Positions 26,149-35,149 are shown, counted from the stretch's first letter. The stretch: 64,000 bases of DNA from Arthrobacter crystallopoietes (GCF_017603825.1 NZ_CP072014.1:2108001-2172000), one strand, 5' to 3'. Numbers and translations: made by a program. The notes: generated from the sequence alone by a model not told the origin.

Positions 26149-26934
26149 GTGCTTGATCAGACGACCATTGAGAAGATTGCCGATGAGCTGGTGGAGGCCG
26201 GGCGCACCCGTACGCCGGTGCCTCGGCTGACGGCCCGGTACCCGGAGATGACGGTGGAGGACTCCTACGCCGTGCAGAACCTCTGGCGGGAGCGCAGCGA
26301 AGCCAATGGCCGCAAGCTCGCCGGGCGCAAGATCGGTCTGACTTCCAAGGCGATGCAGGCCGCCACCGGCATTACCGAACCGGACTACGGGATCATCTTC
26401 GACGACATGATCCTCGAAAACGGCTGCACCGTGAAGTGGGACCAGTACACGCACCCGCGCGTCGAGGTGGAGCTGGCCTTCGTGCTGAACCGTGACGTGA
26501 AGGGCCCCAACGCCTCCATCTTCGACGTCCTGAATGCCACCGAATACGTGGTCCCCGCCCTGGAGATCCTGGACTCGCGGATCGAGATGGAAGGCCGCAC
26601 CATCGTGGACACCATCTCCGACAACGCCGCCATGGGTGCGATGGTGATCGGCGGCAACCCGGTCCGCCCGCAGGACGTCGACCTGCGCTGGATCGCCGCG
26701 ATCCTGTACAAGAACCAGACCGTGGAGGAGACCGGCGTCGCCGCAGGCGTCCTGAACCACCCGGCCGCCGGCGTGTACTGGCTGGCCAACAAGATCGCCC
26801 CCCACGGCGACCACCTCAAGGCCGGCGAAACCATCCTCGCCGGCTCCTTCACCCGCCCGATGTGGGTCTATGAAGGCGACACCGTGCACGCCGACTACGG
26901 ACAGCTGGGATCCATCACATGCCGATTCGAGTAG
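26149..26934 (+). CDS. hpaH: 2-oxo-hept-3-ene-1,7-dioate hydratase
   Basis: 261 residues of the fumarylacetoacetase-like hydratase family (HpaH/MhpD). It adds water to 2-oxohept-3-ene-1,7-dioate in the homoprotocatechuate meta-cleavage pathway. Visible blocks: RKIGLTSKAMQAATGITEPD, YTHPRVEVELAFVLNRDVKG (the metal-binding E-x-E), and ALEILDSRIEMEGRTIVDTI followed by SDNA. The length matches HpaH (about 267). The GTG at 26149 has GGAG 8 bases upstream. The next gene, hpaI, starts 16 bases inside this one. The upper-pathway genes (dioxygenase, dehydrogenase, isomerase) are not in this window. Confidence 0.87.
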   Translation: MLDQTTIEKIADELVEAGRTRTPVPRLTARYPEMTVEDSYAVQNLWRERSEANGRKLAGRKIGLTSKAMQAATGITEPDYGIIFDDMILENGCTVKWDQYTHPRVEVELAFVLNRDVKGPNASIFDVLNATEYVVPALEILDSRIEMEGRTIVDTISDNAAMGAMVIGGNPVRPQDVDLRWIAAILYKNQTVEETGVAAGVLNHPAAGVYWLANKIAPHGDHLKAGETILAGSFTRPMWVYEGDTVHADYGQLGSITCRFE

Positions 26935-27746
26935 AAGCAGCGCCGTCCTTCAAGGACCTCGTCAACAACGCCGACCGCACCATCGCGGGCATGTTCGTGT
27001 GCTCCGGCGACGCCGGCATCGCCGAGATCTGTGCCGGCTCCGGCATTGATTACCTTCTGATCGACGCCGAACACGGGCCCAACGGGCTGGAGACGGTCCT
27101 GGCCCAGCTGCGCGCCATCGCCGGCTACCCGGCCATCCCCGTGGTCCGCGTCCCCTTCAACGATCCGGTGCTGATCAAGCAGTTCCTGGACATCGGTGCG
27201 CAGTCGCTGATCGTGCCCATGGTCAACAACGCGGAGCAGGCACGGGCCGCCGTGGCGGCCATGCACTACCCGCCGCGCGGCATCCGTGGAGTGGGTTCGG
27301 CGCTGGCCCGTTCGGCACGCTGGAACCGCATCCCCGACTACCTCAACCGTGCCGAGGACCTGGTTACCCTCGTGGTGCAGGTCGAAGCGGCCGAGGCAGT
27401 CCAGAACGCAGCGGAAATCGCCGCGGTGGACGGGATCGACGGAATCTTCATTGGCCCGTCTGATCTGGCCGCCTCGATGGGCGTGCTCGGCCAGCAGGAG
27501 CATCCGGACGTGGTGGCCTCCGTGGTCAAGACGATCGAGGACGTGAAGGCCGCCGGCAAGTTCGTCGGGGTCAACGCCTTCGTCGAAGCCTCAGCCCGCC
27601 GCTACATCGACGCCGGGGCGGACTTCGTCAATGTCGGCGCCGACGTGGCCCTGCTGGCCCGCGGGACCGAGGCGCTCGCCGCCAAGTACATTCCCGAAGA
27701 GGCAGGAGTCGGAGCAGAGGCACAGGCGCCCCGCGCCAGCTACTGA
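26919..27746 (+). CDS. hpaI: 4-hydroxy-2-oxoheptane-1,7-dioate aldolase (HpcH/HpaI family)
   Basis: 275 residues, metal-dependent class II aldolase that splits the product of HpaH into pyruvate and succinate semialdehyde. Features: YLLIDAEHGPNGLETVLAQL (active-site acid), VVRVPFNDPVLIKQFLDIGA (substrate Arg), VQVEAAEAVQNAAEIAAVDG (metal Glu) and GIDGIFIGPSDLAASMG (metal Asp). The 16-base overlap with hpaH shows translational coupling and supports the pathway assignment of both. The C-terminus is slightly extended (EAGVGAEAQAPRASY). A hairpin follows. Confidence 0.88.
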   Translation: MPIRVEAAPSFKDLVNNADRTIAGMFVCSGDAGIAEICAGSGIDYLLIDAEHGPNGLETVLAQLRAIAGYPAIPVVRVPFNDPVLIKQFLDIGAQSLIVPMVNNAEQARAAVAAMHYPPRGIRGVGSALARSARWNRIPDYLNRAEDLVTLVVQVEAAEAVQNAAEIAAVDGIDGIFIGPSDLAASMGVLGQQEHPDVVASVVKTIEDVKAAGKFVGVNAFVEASARRYIDAGADFVNVGADVALLARGTEALAAKYIPEEAGVGAEAQAPRASY

Positions 27747-27755
27747 TCTCCGCTG

Positions 27756-27807
27756 TTGTGCAGCTGATGCCCTTTTGAACGTCCTGGAAAGGGCGCCAGC
27801 TGCACAA
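27756..27807. terminator. 20-bp stem hairpin after hpaI
   Basis: Arms starting TTGTGCAGCTG and ending CAGCTGCACAA pair with only two internal mismatches over a 12-base loop. Located between the convergent hpaI and glycosyltransferase genes, serving both. Confidence 0.75.
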
Positions 27808-27850
27808 TGGATACGCCTTGCCCCTTGCCGGTCTGGTCCGGCAGGCTTGC

Positions 27851-29011
27851 TCAGCGCAGGTACTCGCGGGCCTGGACGTTCAGCGCCCGACGCTTCACCG
27901 AGATCGCCTTGGCGTAATAGCCCACGAGCTGCTCGCACAGCACCGGCCAGGTCCTGCCCTGGACGGACTCGAACGCCGCCTGGCCGAAGGCCCGGCGCTT
28001 GATGTCGTCGCCGATCAAGTCCTGCACGCGGGCCCGCAGTTCATCCAGCTGGCCGGGCGTGTAGATCCAGCCGGTCCGCGACTGGTCCACCAGATCCAGC
28101 GGACCGCCCCGTCCCACCGCCACCACCGGCACTCCGGAGGCCTGCGCTTCCTGGATGGTCTGGCAGAACGTCTCGGACTCGCCCGGATGGACAAACAGGT
28201 CGAAACTGGCCACCATCCGCGCCAGGTCCTCGCCGCCCTGGAAGCCGGCGAAATGCGCGCCGGGCAGCTTGGCCCGCAGCGAGCCCTTCAGCGGCCCTGA
28301 CCCCACGATGACCAGCCGTGTGCCGGGCAGGTCGGCGAGCACGGCTAGATCCTCCACCTGCTTCTCCGCGGCCAGCCGGCCCACAAAGCCGATAATCCGC
28401 TCGCCGTTGGGCGCCACGGAACCCCGCCACCCGGCGTCGTACTTTTGCGGGTTGAAACGTGAGGTGTCCACGCCCCGCCGCCACAAATGCACCCGGCGCA
28501 CGCCGTGGTTGTGCAACTGGTTCACGGCGAAACTGGACGGCGCCAGAGTGAGGGTCGAGAGCTCATGGATGTTCTCCACGTGCTGCCACAAAATCTGCTC
28601 CAGCCACGGGGCGCCGTACCGTGCGGCGTAAGCGGGAACCTCGGTCTGGTAGATGGACACTGCGGGGATGCCCAGCTGTTGCGCAGCCTGCACGGCCCGC
28701 CAACCGAGGACGAACGGCGAGGCCACGTGCACTACCTCGGGCATGAAATCCGCGAAGATCCGCCGCAGCCGCGCCGGCGTCCCGGCGGCGACCCGCACAT
28801 TGGCGTAGCCGCGCAGCGCGACGGATGGCAGCCGGTGCACCGGATAACCCTCCACCTCGGCCGGCGCCTCATCATCGAGCCACGACGAGGTCGGCGCGAC
28901 GACCAGCACGTCGTCGCCCCGCCGGCGCAGATGCGCAATGACCTGCAGCAGCGAGTGGGTGACGCCGTTCATATGCGGCAGGAACGATTCAGCAACAATG
29001 GCGATCCTCAC
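27851..29011 (-). CDS. GT4 glycosyltransferase, GDP-mannose-dependent alpha-mannosyltransferase type
   Basis: 386 residues with two Rossmann halves (GT-B). The N-terminal acceptor half begins RIAIVAESFLPHMNGVTHSL, the pattern of actinobacterial MgtA-like mannosyltransferases acting on glycolipids. The C-terminal half holds GFVGRLAAEKQVEDLAVLAD (donor loop), LFVHPGESETFCQTIQEAQA (the E-x7-E catalytic pair region) and SGVPVVAVGRGGPLDLVD. It probably works at the inner membrane on phosphatidylinositol or diacylglycerol mannolipids; this is from family knowledge. The GTG at 29011 was chosen because it places the conserved RIAIVAESF at the N-terminus; the upstream ATG adds 26 atypical residues. 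Confidence 0.82.
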   Translation of the reverse strand: MRIAIVAESFLPHMNGVTHSLLQVIAHLRRRGDDVLVVAPTSSWLDDEAPAEVEGYPVHRLPSVALRGYANVRVAAGTPARLRRIFADFMPEVVHVASPFVLGWRAVQAAQQLGIPAVSIYQTEVPAYAARYGAPWLEQILWQHVENIHELSTLTLAPSSFAVNQLHNHGVRRVHLWRRGVDTSRFNPQKYDAGWRGSVAPNGERIIGFVGRLAAEKQVEDLAVLADLPGTRLVIVGSGPLKGSLRAKLPGAHFAGFQGGEDLARMVASFDLFVHPGESETFCQTIQEAQASGVPVVAVGRGGPLDLVDQSRTGWIYTPGQLDELRARVQDLIGDDIKRRAFGQAAFESVQGRTWPVLCEQLVGYYAKAISVKRRALNVQAREYLR

Positions 29012-29160
29012 GCTTCTACCGTGGCGGCCGGGCGCAGACTCCCGGCGAGGACAGGGTTTCGCCCCGATGAACAGTTGCAGAAGACTCACGACGGCGCGGT
29101 CCGGGCCGATGGCGGGAGAAGCGGTCCGGGCAGGCGGCGGGAGGCGGCTAGGGTAGTCGG

Positions 29161-29913
29161 GTGACTCTTGGACTTCTGAGCGTGATTCTGGTGGCGATTT
29201 TCCTCGGCTCGGTAGCCCAGCGGATTGCCGGGGTGGGCTTCGCGTTGCTGCTCTCGCCCATCCTGGTGATGCTGCTCGGCGCGCACACGGGGATCATGAT
29301 GATCAATATCTGTTCGGTGGTCTCGTGCGGCCTGATCGTGCCGCGGGTCTGGGCGGACATCAACTGGAACATGTTCTGGTGGCTTACCATCCCGGCCACA
29401 CTTGGGACCATCGGCGGCTCCTTCATTGCGGTCAACGTCCCGTCCGCGCCGCTTGTCGTGACAGTCGGCGCCGTCGTCATCTTCGCCCTCGGCCTGTCCG
29501 TGATGCTCCACCGCGCTTCCGTGACGGTGAGCGGCAACCCGCCGAAGGCGCTGGCGGGGCTGGGGTCAGGACTAACCAACTCGCTGGCCGGGGTGGGCGG
29601 CCCCACCGTCAGCGCCTACGCGGTGCTGGCCCGCTGGCCGCAGCGGGAGTTCGCCGGCACGCTGCAGCCCTACTTCCTGGTCATCTGCTTGATCACCGTT
29701 GGCGTCAGGACCTGGCTCAATCCCTCCCACCTGCCGCAACTGGACTGGTGGATGTGGGCAGCGCTGGCGGTCATGATCGTCGTCGGGATCTTCACGGGGG
29801 AGAAGCTGCTGAGGCACATCAAGGACGACCACGCGCGGGTGGCCGTCATCATCATGGCGTTCGTGGGCGCGCTCGCTGCGCTGATCAAGGGACTGCTGGA
29901 CCTTAACGGCTAA
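29161..29913 (+). CDS. TauE/SafE-family sulfite/organosulfonate exporter-like permease
   Basis: 250 residues, about eight hydrophobic segments arranged as two repeated halves. The first half has GSVAQRIAGVGFALLLSPIL and the second LGSGLTNSLAGVGGPTVSAY, the paired G-x-G-x(G) motifs of the family. Members export sulfite, sulfonates or sulfoacetate, and many have unknown substrates. GTG start at 29161. It is divergent from the glycosyltransferase and followed by the small basic protein gene about 140 bases away, so it is probably transcribed alone. Confidence 0.82.
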   Translation: MTLGLLSVILVAIFLGSVAQRIAGVGFALLLSPILVMLLGAHTGIMMINICSVVSCGLIVPRVWADINWNMFWWLTIPATLGTIGGSFIAVNVPSAPLVVTVGAVVIFALGLSVMLHRASVTVSGNPPKALAGLGSGLTNSLAGVGGPTVSAYAVLARWPQREFAGTLQPYFLVICLITVGVRTWLNPSHLPQLDWWMWAALAVMIVVGIFTGEKLLRHIKDDHARVAVIIMAFVGALAALIKGLLDLNG

Positions 29914-30006
29914 AGCTGGACTTCAACGGTTAAAACGGTGCCGTTGTTCCCGTCGCGCCCCTTTTCCGGCTGTTTCGTGCCCGTACTGGCTTTTTATTTT
30001 AAAGCA

Positions 30007-30024
30007 GGTATGGTCTCTCATACC
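30007..30024. promoter_or_regulatory. Inverted repeat GGTATG-n6-CATACC upstream of the small basic gene
   Basis: Perfect 6-base arms lie within an AT-rich stretch 31-48 bases upstream of the start codon, the region where promoter and operator are expected. Unknown regulator. Confidence 0.4.
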
Positions 30025-30054
30025 GTTGTATTTCGCCTTGAAAAAGGAGCTGGA

Positions 30055-30186
30055 ATGGCAGGAAAGTCCCCGCAGGGGTCTAACACCAAGAAACAGGGTA
30101 AATCTATCAAGGAAAAGCGCGCCGAGAAGCGTTCGAAGTCCGCGGCTGAGGAGGAGCTCATTCCCAAGCGCCGCAAGGGCGCCTAA
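30055..30186 (+). CDS. 43-residue lysine-rich small protein
   Basis: The frame starts at ATG 30055, with AAGGAG at 30044-30049, and encodes 43 residues, 14 of them Lys or Arg and 5 Glu. The middle, KKQGKSIKEKRAEKRSKSA, should be a charged helix. There is no hydrophobic segment. An almost ideal ribosome site, an AT-rich promoter with an inverted repeat, and a strong terminator at 30282-30312 make this a complete transcription unit despite its size. Small basic proteins of this look are common in actinobacteria and are often left unannotated. A ribosome- or nucleic-acid-binding role is a guess from charge. Confidence 0.7.
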   Translation: MAGKSPQGSNTKKQGKSIKEKRAEKRSKSAAEEELIPKRRKGA

Positions 30187-30512
30187 GGTAGGGCTGGATA
30201 AAGAAACCTAGGCTGGCGGAAATCCGGAGGCAGTCCGCGGCATTCTTGCCGTGTTGATTTCCCGGAATATTCCGCCTTTCCGGGCGGCTGGTTCTTTTTG
30301 AACCAGCCGCCCGCTTCCATTTAACGGCCGCATTCCGGAAATTCCATCAAGATTGATTGCCGGAAACAGCCTTTCCCGAAGAGCGGATTTACCTTTTCCG
30401 GCGAGGAAAGTGCCGGATTGTCCCGTGCCCCCGCTCAATTTTGGTGCTGGTTGCCCGTCGCTGCCCGGCGTAACATCTGTCTCGGGTGGCCCATGGTGCG
30501 AAGGAGCAGACC
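30187..30512. other. Intergenic stretch with a terminator, no gene seen
   Basis: 326 bases between the small basic gene and the FAD oxidase gene. The first half carries the terminator at 30282-30312. The second half (30320-30500) must contain the oxidase promoter, but no clear -35/-10 pair stands out. Confidence 0.45.
30282..30312 (+). terminator. Rho-independent-like terminator
   Basis: Perfect 13-base arms GGGCGGCTGGTTC and GAACCAGCCGCCC around a TTTTT loop. No long U-tract follows, as is usual in high-GC actinobacteria. Ends the small basic protein transcript. Confidence 0.7.
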
Positions 30513-31880
30513 ATGGAATGGATCCGGCCGGAAGACGCCGGCTACGACGAAGCGCGCACACTTTTCAACGCGATGATCGACCGGCGGCCAGCCGTGATCG
30601 CCCTATGTTCGAGCGCGGCCGACATCCGCGAAGCGCTGTTATACGGGCGGCAGCACGGCCTCGAGGTCGCCGTTAGATCCGGCGGCCACTCCGTTGCCGG
30701 CATGTCCATGAACGACGGCGGACTGGTCATCGACGTGCGCGGGCTGAAGGACATCACCGTGGACCCTCAGGCCCGCACCGCAACCGTTGCCGGCGGCGCG
30801 ACCTGGGGAGAATTCGACCGCGCCGGGCAGCCCTATGGCCTCGCGGTCACCGGCGGCAGGGTCTCGACGACCGGCGTTTCCGGTTTCACCCTCGGCGGCG
30901 GATCCGGCTGGATGGACCGTGGCTGGGGGTTGGCCTGCGACAACCTGATCTCCGTGGATCTGGTGACTGCGGCAGGCGAGGAAGTGACGGCCAGCGCCGA
31001 TGAGAACCCGGAGCTGTTCTGGGCGCTGCACGGCGGCGGCGGGAATTTCGGCGTAGCCACCTCCTTTACTTTCAAAATGTACGACGTCGGCGAGCAGGTT
31101 CTGTGCGGCCTGCTGCTGTGGCCGGCCGGACAGGCCCGGGACGTGGCGTGCGCCTACCGGGACTTCGCGCCTGGCTCGCCAGAGGCCCTGGGCTCTTGCC
31201 TGCTGTCGGTGATCGCTCCGCCGGAGGAGTTCGTACCGGCCGAACTGCAGGGCCACCCGGCCCTGGGCCTCGTGGTGGTCTATGCGGGCGACCCGGACGA
31301 GGGCAGGGAAGCGGTCCGGCCGCTCATGTCGCTGCAGCCCGCGGCCGATATTGTCGAGCCCCGCCCGTACGCGGATTTCCAGTGCATGCTCGATGACGCT
31401 CCGGGGCAGTTGAACTACTGGACGGCGGACTACCATGACGAGTTTCCGGACGCAGCACTGGATGTCTTCCTCCGGTTCGGGGAAGCGCTGCCGCATGAAT
31501 CCTCACAGATGCTGCTGGCACCATGGGGCGGCCGGGCCGGCAGGGTTGACCCGGACTCCACACCGATGGCCCGGCGCACTGCCCAGTGGATCACCCACCC
31601 CTTCGCCGTGTGGCAGGACCCGGCGCAGACCGCTGACGCGATCGGCTGGGCCAAGGGCTTCCGTCGCGACATTGCTCCCTATGCCAGCGGCGGCGTGTAT
31701 CTGAACTTCATCGGCCACGAGGGGCAGGAACGGATCATGGCGGCCTTCGGGCCTGAGAACTACGCCAGGCTCGCCCGGATCAAACGGGACTTCGATCCGG
31801 ACAACGTCTTCCGCGGGAACCAGAACATCCTGCCCGCCGCCGGAGAGCCGGCCGAAAGGGAAGGTGCCGTTGCCCCCTGA
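30513..31880 (+). CDS. FAD-binding oxidoreductase, PCMH/berberine-bridge type
   Basis: 455 residues. The N-terminal PCMH FAD domain contains VAVRSGGHSVAGMSMNDGGL; His59 in GGHS is the usual covalent FAD attachment residue. TGGRVSTTGVSGFTLGGGSG and GWGLACDNLISVDLVTAAGE and ALHGGGGNFGVATSFTFKMY continue the FAD site. The C-terminus, IKRDFDPDNVFRGNQNI, is the BBE motif. Relatives oxidise sugars, nicotine derivatives or alkaloids using O2; the substrate here is unknown. ATG 30513 has GAAGGAG at 30498-30504. Cytosolic, no signal peptide. The dehydrogenase gene 150 bases downstream may be transcribed separately. Confidence 0.88.
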   Translation: MEWIRPEDAGYDEARTLFNAMIDRRPAVIALCSSAADIREALLYGRQHGLEVAVRSGGHSVAGMSMNDGGLVIDVRGLKDITVDPQARTATVAGGATWGEFDRAGQPYGLAVTGGRVSTTGVSGFTLGGGSGWMDRGWGLACDNLISVDLVTAAGEEVTASADENPELFWALHGGGGNFGVATSFTFKMYDVGEQVLCGLLLWPAGQARDVACAYRDFAPGSPEALGSCLLSVIAPPEEFVPAELQGHPALGLVVVYAGDPDEGREAVRPLMSLQPAADIVEPRPYADFQCMLDDAPGQLNYWTADYHDEFPDAALDVFLRFGEALPHESSQMLLAPWGGRAGRVDPDSTPMARRTAQWITHPFAVWQDPAQTADAIGWAKGFRRDIAPYASGGVYLNFIGHEGQERIMAAFGPENYARLARIKRDFDPDNVFRGNQNILPAAGEPAEREGAVAP

Positions 31881-32032
31881 GGTACGTGCCGCCGTCGTAC
31901 GTTGACGCGTTATGCCGCCGCGGGCCTGTCAACCTCTGGCCCGAACCAGAACCGGCGCGTAGCGTTGAAAAGGTTCCCGCCGTCGAGAAATCACGCGGCC
32001 CGGCACGCGAATCATTGACAGGAGTTCCAGAC

Positions 32033-33211
32033 ATGAAAGCTCTGACCTGGCAAGGCAAACGTCAAGTGTCCGTCGAGGAGGTCCCGGATCCGGCCATCCA
32101 GGACCCCACGGATGCCATCATCCGCATCACCTCCACCGCCATCTGCGGCTCGGACCTGCACCTGTACGAGGTGCTGGGCCCGTTCATGAACAAGGGCGAC
32201 ATCCTCGGCCACGAGCCCATGGGCATTGTGGAGGAAGTCGGCAGCGCCGTCACCAACATCAAGCCCGGCGACAAGGTGGTCATTCCGTTCAACATCGCCT
32301 GCGGGAACTGCTTCATGTGCGGCCTCGGCCTGCAGTCGCAGTGCGAGACCACCCAGGTCAGGGAGAAAGGGTCCGGCGCGGCGATGTTCGGCTACACCGA
32401 ACTCTACGGCTCCGTGCCGGGCGGCCAGGCCGAGTACCTGCGGGTGCCGCACGCGGACTACGGTCCCATCAAGGTGGCTAACACCAGCATTCCGGACGAG
32501 CGCTACCTGTTCCTTTCCGACATCCTGCCCACCGCCTGGCAGGCCGTGGATTATGCCAATGTCCCCGGCGGCGGCACGCTGGCCGTCTTTGGGCTTGGCC
32601 CCATTGGGCAGCTGGCCAGCCGGATCGGCAAACACCTGGGCTACCGCGTCATCGCCGTCGAACGCATTCCCGAGCGCCGCCAGATGGCCGAGCGGCACGG
32701 CATCGCCACGCTGGACTGGACCCGGACCTGTCCCGATGACCTGCGCGACATGACCGGCGGACGCGGGCCGGATTCGGTGGTCGACGCGGTCGGGATGGAA
32801 TCGCACGGTTCGCCGGTGGCAGCCGCCGCTCAGGCCGCCGTCGGGGTCCTGCCGCACCCCGTGGCCAAGCTGGCCATGACGACGGCGGGGGTGGACCGGC
32901 TTGCCGCCCTGCACGCGGCGATTGATTCGGTTCGGCGCGGCGGTACCGTCTCGCTCTCCGGAGTCTATGGCGGAGAAGCGGATCCGATGCCGATGCTGAA
33001 GATGTTCGACAAGCAGCTCCAGTTGCGGATGGGCCAGTGCAACGTCAAGCATTGGATCACCGACCTGCTGCCCTTGGTGGACGACGACACCGACCCGCTG
33101 GCTTTGTCCGATCTGGTTACCCACCGCGTCTCCCTGGACGAGGCGCCGGCCATGTACGAGATGTTCCAAAAGAAGGAGGACGGCTGCATTAAGGTTGTGC
33201 TTCAGCCTTAG
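32033..33211 (+). CDS. Zinc-dependent alcohol dehydrogenase, formaldehyde-dehydrogenase-like
   Basis: 392 residues, medium-chain dehydrogenase with catalytic zinc ligands Cys38 (STAICGSDLHLYE), His60-Glu61 (ILGHEPMG) and a structural zinc lobe Cys90, Cys93, Cys96 and Cys104 (ACGNCFMCGLGLQSQC). The NAD-binding motif is VFGLGPIGQLASRIGKHLG. The longer-than-usual loop after the structural zinc resembles the glutathione-independent formaldehyde dehydrogenase group, so a small aldehyde or alcohol is a likely substrate. ATG 32033 has ACAGGAG upstream; the open frame extends to 31886 without support. Followed within about 100 bases by the DUF6350 gene. Confidence 0.87.
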   Translation: MKALTWQGKRQVSVEEVPDPAIQDPTDAIIRITSTAICGSDLHLYEVLGPFMNKGDILGHEPMGIVEEVGSAVTNIKPGDKVVIPFNIACGNCFMCGLGLQSQCETTQVREKGSGAAMFGYTELYGSVPGGQAEYLRVPHADYGPIKVANTSIPDERYLFLSDILPTAWQAVDYANVPGGGTLAVFGLGPIGQLASRIGKHLGYRVIAVERIPERRQMAERHGIATLDWTRTCPDDLRDMTGGRGPDSVVDAVGMESHGSPVAAAAQAAVGVLPHPVAKLAMTTAGVDRLAALHAAIDSVRRGGTVSLSGVYGGEADPMPMLKMFDKQLQLRMGQCNVKHWITDLLPLVDDDTDPLALSDLVTHRVSLDEAPAMYEMFQKKEDGCIKVVLQP

Positions 33212-33315
33212 TGTTGCGCTGGCTGCGGGCGGCGGAACTGTTAGGGCCGCCGCTTTTGGCTGCTCCGCCGCGTCGCTGTCCGGACGGTGGCCTGTCAACT
33301 GGCACCATGGAGACA

Positions 33316-34641
33316 ATGAAACTCAAATGGCGCCCGGGCGGGCAAAGCGGACTGCCCATGCCTCTCTGGCTGCAAGGTGGTTTCGAACTTTTCCAGAGCG
33401 CGCTGCTCTCGGCGATCGTCGTGTTGCTGCCGCTCGTTGGAGTGTGGTTCGCGGACGGGTTTGAAGACCGCAGCTTCGATTCGCTGGCCAGGCTTGGCGG
33501 ACAGGCCTGGCTGCTGATCCATGGCGTGCCGCTGCAACTGGAAATCCTAATGGGTACCACGTCCGCGGACATGGAACGGGGGACGCTGTCCCTTGTTCCG
33601 CTGGGGCTGACGCTGCTGCCCTTTTTCCTGTCCTGGCGGGCGGGACGACGTCTGGCGCGCGCCGCATATACCGACCAGCTCTGGCAGGCCCTGCTCGGCG
33701 CACTCGGCGTGTATGCCTTTGTCGGCGGTGCCACCGCTTATCTGGTGCAGACCGAGGAAGTGGAAATTTCCATGGTGGCCGGCGCCCTGATACCGCTGAT
33801 CCCGGCCGGGGCCGGCCTGATCATCGGAGCGTACCGCGCGGCCGGATCATGGGGCCGGCTGATCGGCGTCGACGCGGCGGCCTGGGTGGCGAAGACCAGC
33901 CAACACTCTCGCTGGGCCGGCTCCTACGTCTGGTCCGTCATCCGGGCGGGCCTGCTGGCCGTCACCGCCGCGGTCTGCCTGGCGGCCCTGCTGCTGGCCG
34001 TGGACATTGCCCTGCACTGGGCGGACATCATCGAGATCTACCAGGAGCTGAACACCGGCGTGGTCGGTGGCATCGTGCTCACTGTCGCGCAGCTGGGTCT
34101 GCTGCCGAACTTCGTTGGCTGGACACTGGCATGGTCATCCGGTGCCGGGTTCGCCGTCGGCACCGGCAGCTCAATCAGCCCGCTCGCCACCACGGTGGGC
34201 CCGCTGCCAGCGTTCCCGCTGCTCGGCGCCCTGCCGACCGGTGAACTGACTTACGGCATGGCCGCCCTGCTGCTGCCTGTGGTTGCCGGTGTGCTGGCCG
34301 GCTGGTGGTTCCTGCGCGAGGGTGAAAACCACTTTGACGAATGGCTGTCCATCAAGGTCCAGACCCGCTGGTTTACGGCCGCTGCCTCCACCGTGGTGCT
34401 TGGCCTGCTGATAGGCGCCGCCGCCGGGGCCGGCACTGCCGGCCTGGCCTGGCTGTCCCGCGGTTCGCTGGGCATCGGCCGCTTTGTTGAGCTGGGACCG
34501 GACCCGCTGTGGACGGCACTCTGGATCGCGCTGGAAGTCGCTGCCGGCGTCGTTATTGGTTACGCCGTAGGCCCCTGGCTGGAGCGCGAACCGCGCCGCG
34601 CTGCAACAACGACGGCGGGGAGCCGCGGCAAGAAAGACTAG
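33316..34641 (+). CDS. DUF6350 polytopic membrane protein (PerM-like)
   Basis: 441 residues with about ten hydrophobic segments and very little soluble sequence. The beginning, LPMPLWLQGGFELFQSALLS, and the position directly before purN match the actinobacterial DUF6350 family, whose mycobacterial member PerM is linked to stabilising cell division. No catalytic motif is visible. ATG 33316 with GGAGACA just upstream was preferred; another ATG lies 9 bases earlier, and the open frame runs to 33211. A small gene on the other strand separates it from purN. Confidence 0.75.
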   Translation: MKLKWRPGGQSGLPMPLWLQGGFELFQSALLSAIVVLLPLVGVWFADGFEDRSFDSLARLGGQAWLLIHGVPLQLEILMGTTSADMERGTLSLVPLGLTLLPFFLSWRAGRRLARAAYTDQLWQALLGALGVYAFVGGATAYLVQTEEVEISMVAGALIPLIPAGAGLIIGAYRAAGSWGRLIGVDAAAWVAKTSQHSRWAGSYVWSVIRAGLLAVTAAVCLAALLLAVDIALHWADIIEIYQELNTGVVGGIVLTVAQLGLLPNFVGWTLAWSSGAGFAVGTGSSISPLATTVGPLPAFPLLGALPTGELTYGMAALLLPVVAGVLAGWWFLREGENHFDEWLSIKVQTRWFTAAASTVVLGLLIGAAAGAGTAGLAWLSRGSLGIGRFVELGPDPLWTALWIALEVAAGVVIGYAVGPWLEREPRRAATTTAGSRGKKD

Positions 34642-34692
34642 TTGACGCAGCGACGGCGACGCATGGCTGCCGTCATAACGACGGCGGATCCG

Positions 34693-35109
34693 TCAGCTCT
34701 GCGGGTTGAACAGGTTGTTGTAGTCGAGCAGCTTTTCCGAGTACTCGTTGGTGCACTGCTCCTGGGCGCTCTGCGTGACAGCCAGGCGCGTGCACTCCTC
34801 GTACTGGGCCGTGAGCGGCCAGAAGACCATTTGGGCCAGGGCGGTCAGCGCGAAAAAACCACCGACGATGATGCCGAAAATAAACGTGATCCGCAGCGTC
34901 CCCGGCAGGCCGTGCCGGACTGACTTCACCAGGCCAACGATCGAAACCACCACGGTAGCGACGGCCAGGACGAGCGCGGCAATCTTCCAGGGCAGCGGCA
35001 GAGCCGCCGCCAGGAACGTGGCCAGCACCAGCAACAGCAGAACCCGCAGATAGAGACTGGCGTTTTTTGTTTGTTCCTCGCTGGGCCGCGGCCGTGTGTC
35101 ATGTTCCAT
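34693..35109 (-). CDS. Small hypothetical membrane protein
   Basis: 138 residues. Three hydrophobic segments: about 22-40 (LRVLLLLVLATFLAAALPLP), 43-62 (IAALVLAVATVVVSIVGLVK) and 74-98 (TFIFGIIVGGFFALTALAQM). The C-terminal 40 residues are hydrophilic with two cysteines (EECTRLAVTQSAQEQCTNEY), likely on the outside and possibly disulfide-linked. The ATG at 35109 was chosen because the upstream part is shadow sequence over the purN promoter. Divergent from purN by 40 bases, so the two promoters overlap. Not assigned to a family. Confidence 0.65.
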   Translation of the reverse strand: MEHDTRPRPSEEQTKNASLYLRVLLLLVLATFLAAALPLPWKIAALVLAVATVVVSIVGLVKSVRHGLPGTLRITFIFGIIVGGFFALTALAQMVFWPLTAQYEECTRLAVTQSAQEQCTNEYSEKLLDYNNLFNPQS

Positions 35110-35149
35110 GGGTTTAAGCCTAGGCGAGCCGGGAGCATAAAGTTGACGC

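Noticed and set aside
24169-26889. 906-residue open frame including the peptide-binding protein
   Set aside because: The part upstream of 25830 is antisense to hpaH; the lipoprotein start has its own ribosome site.
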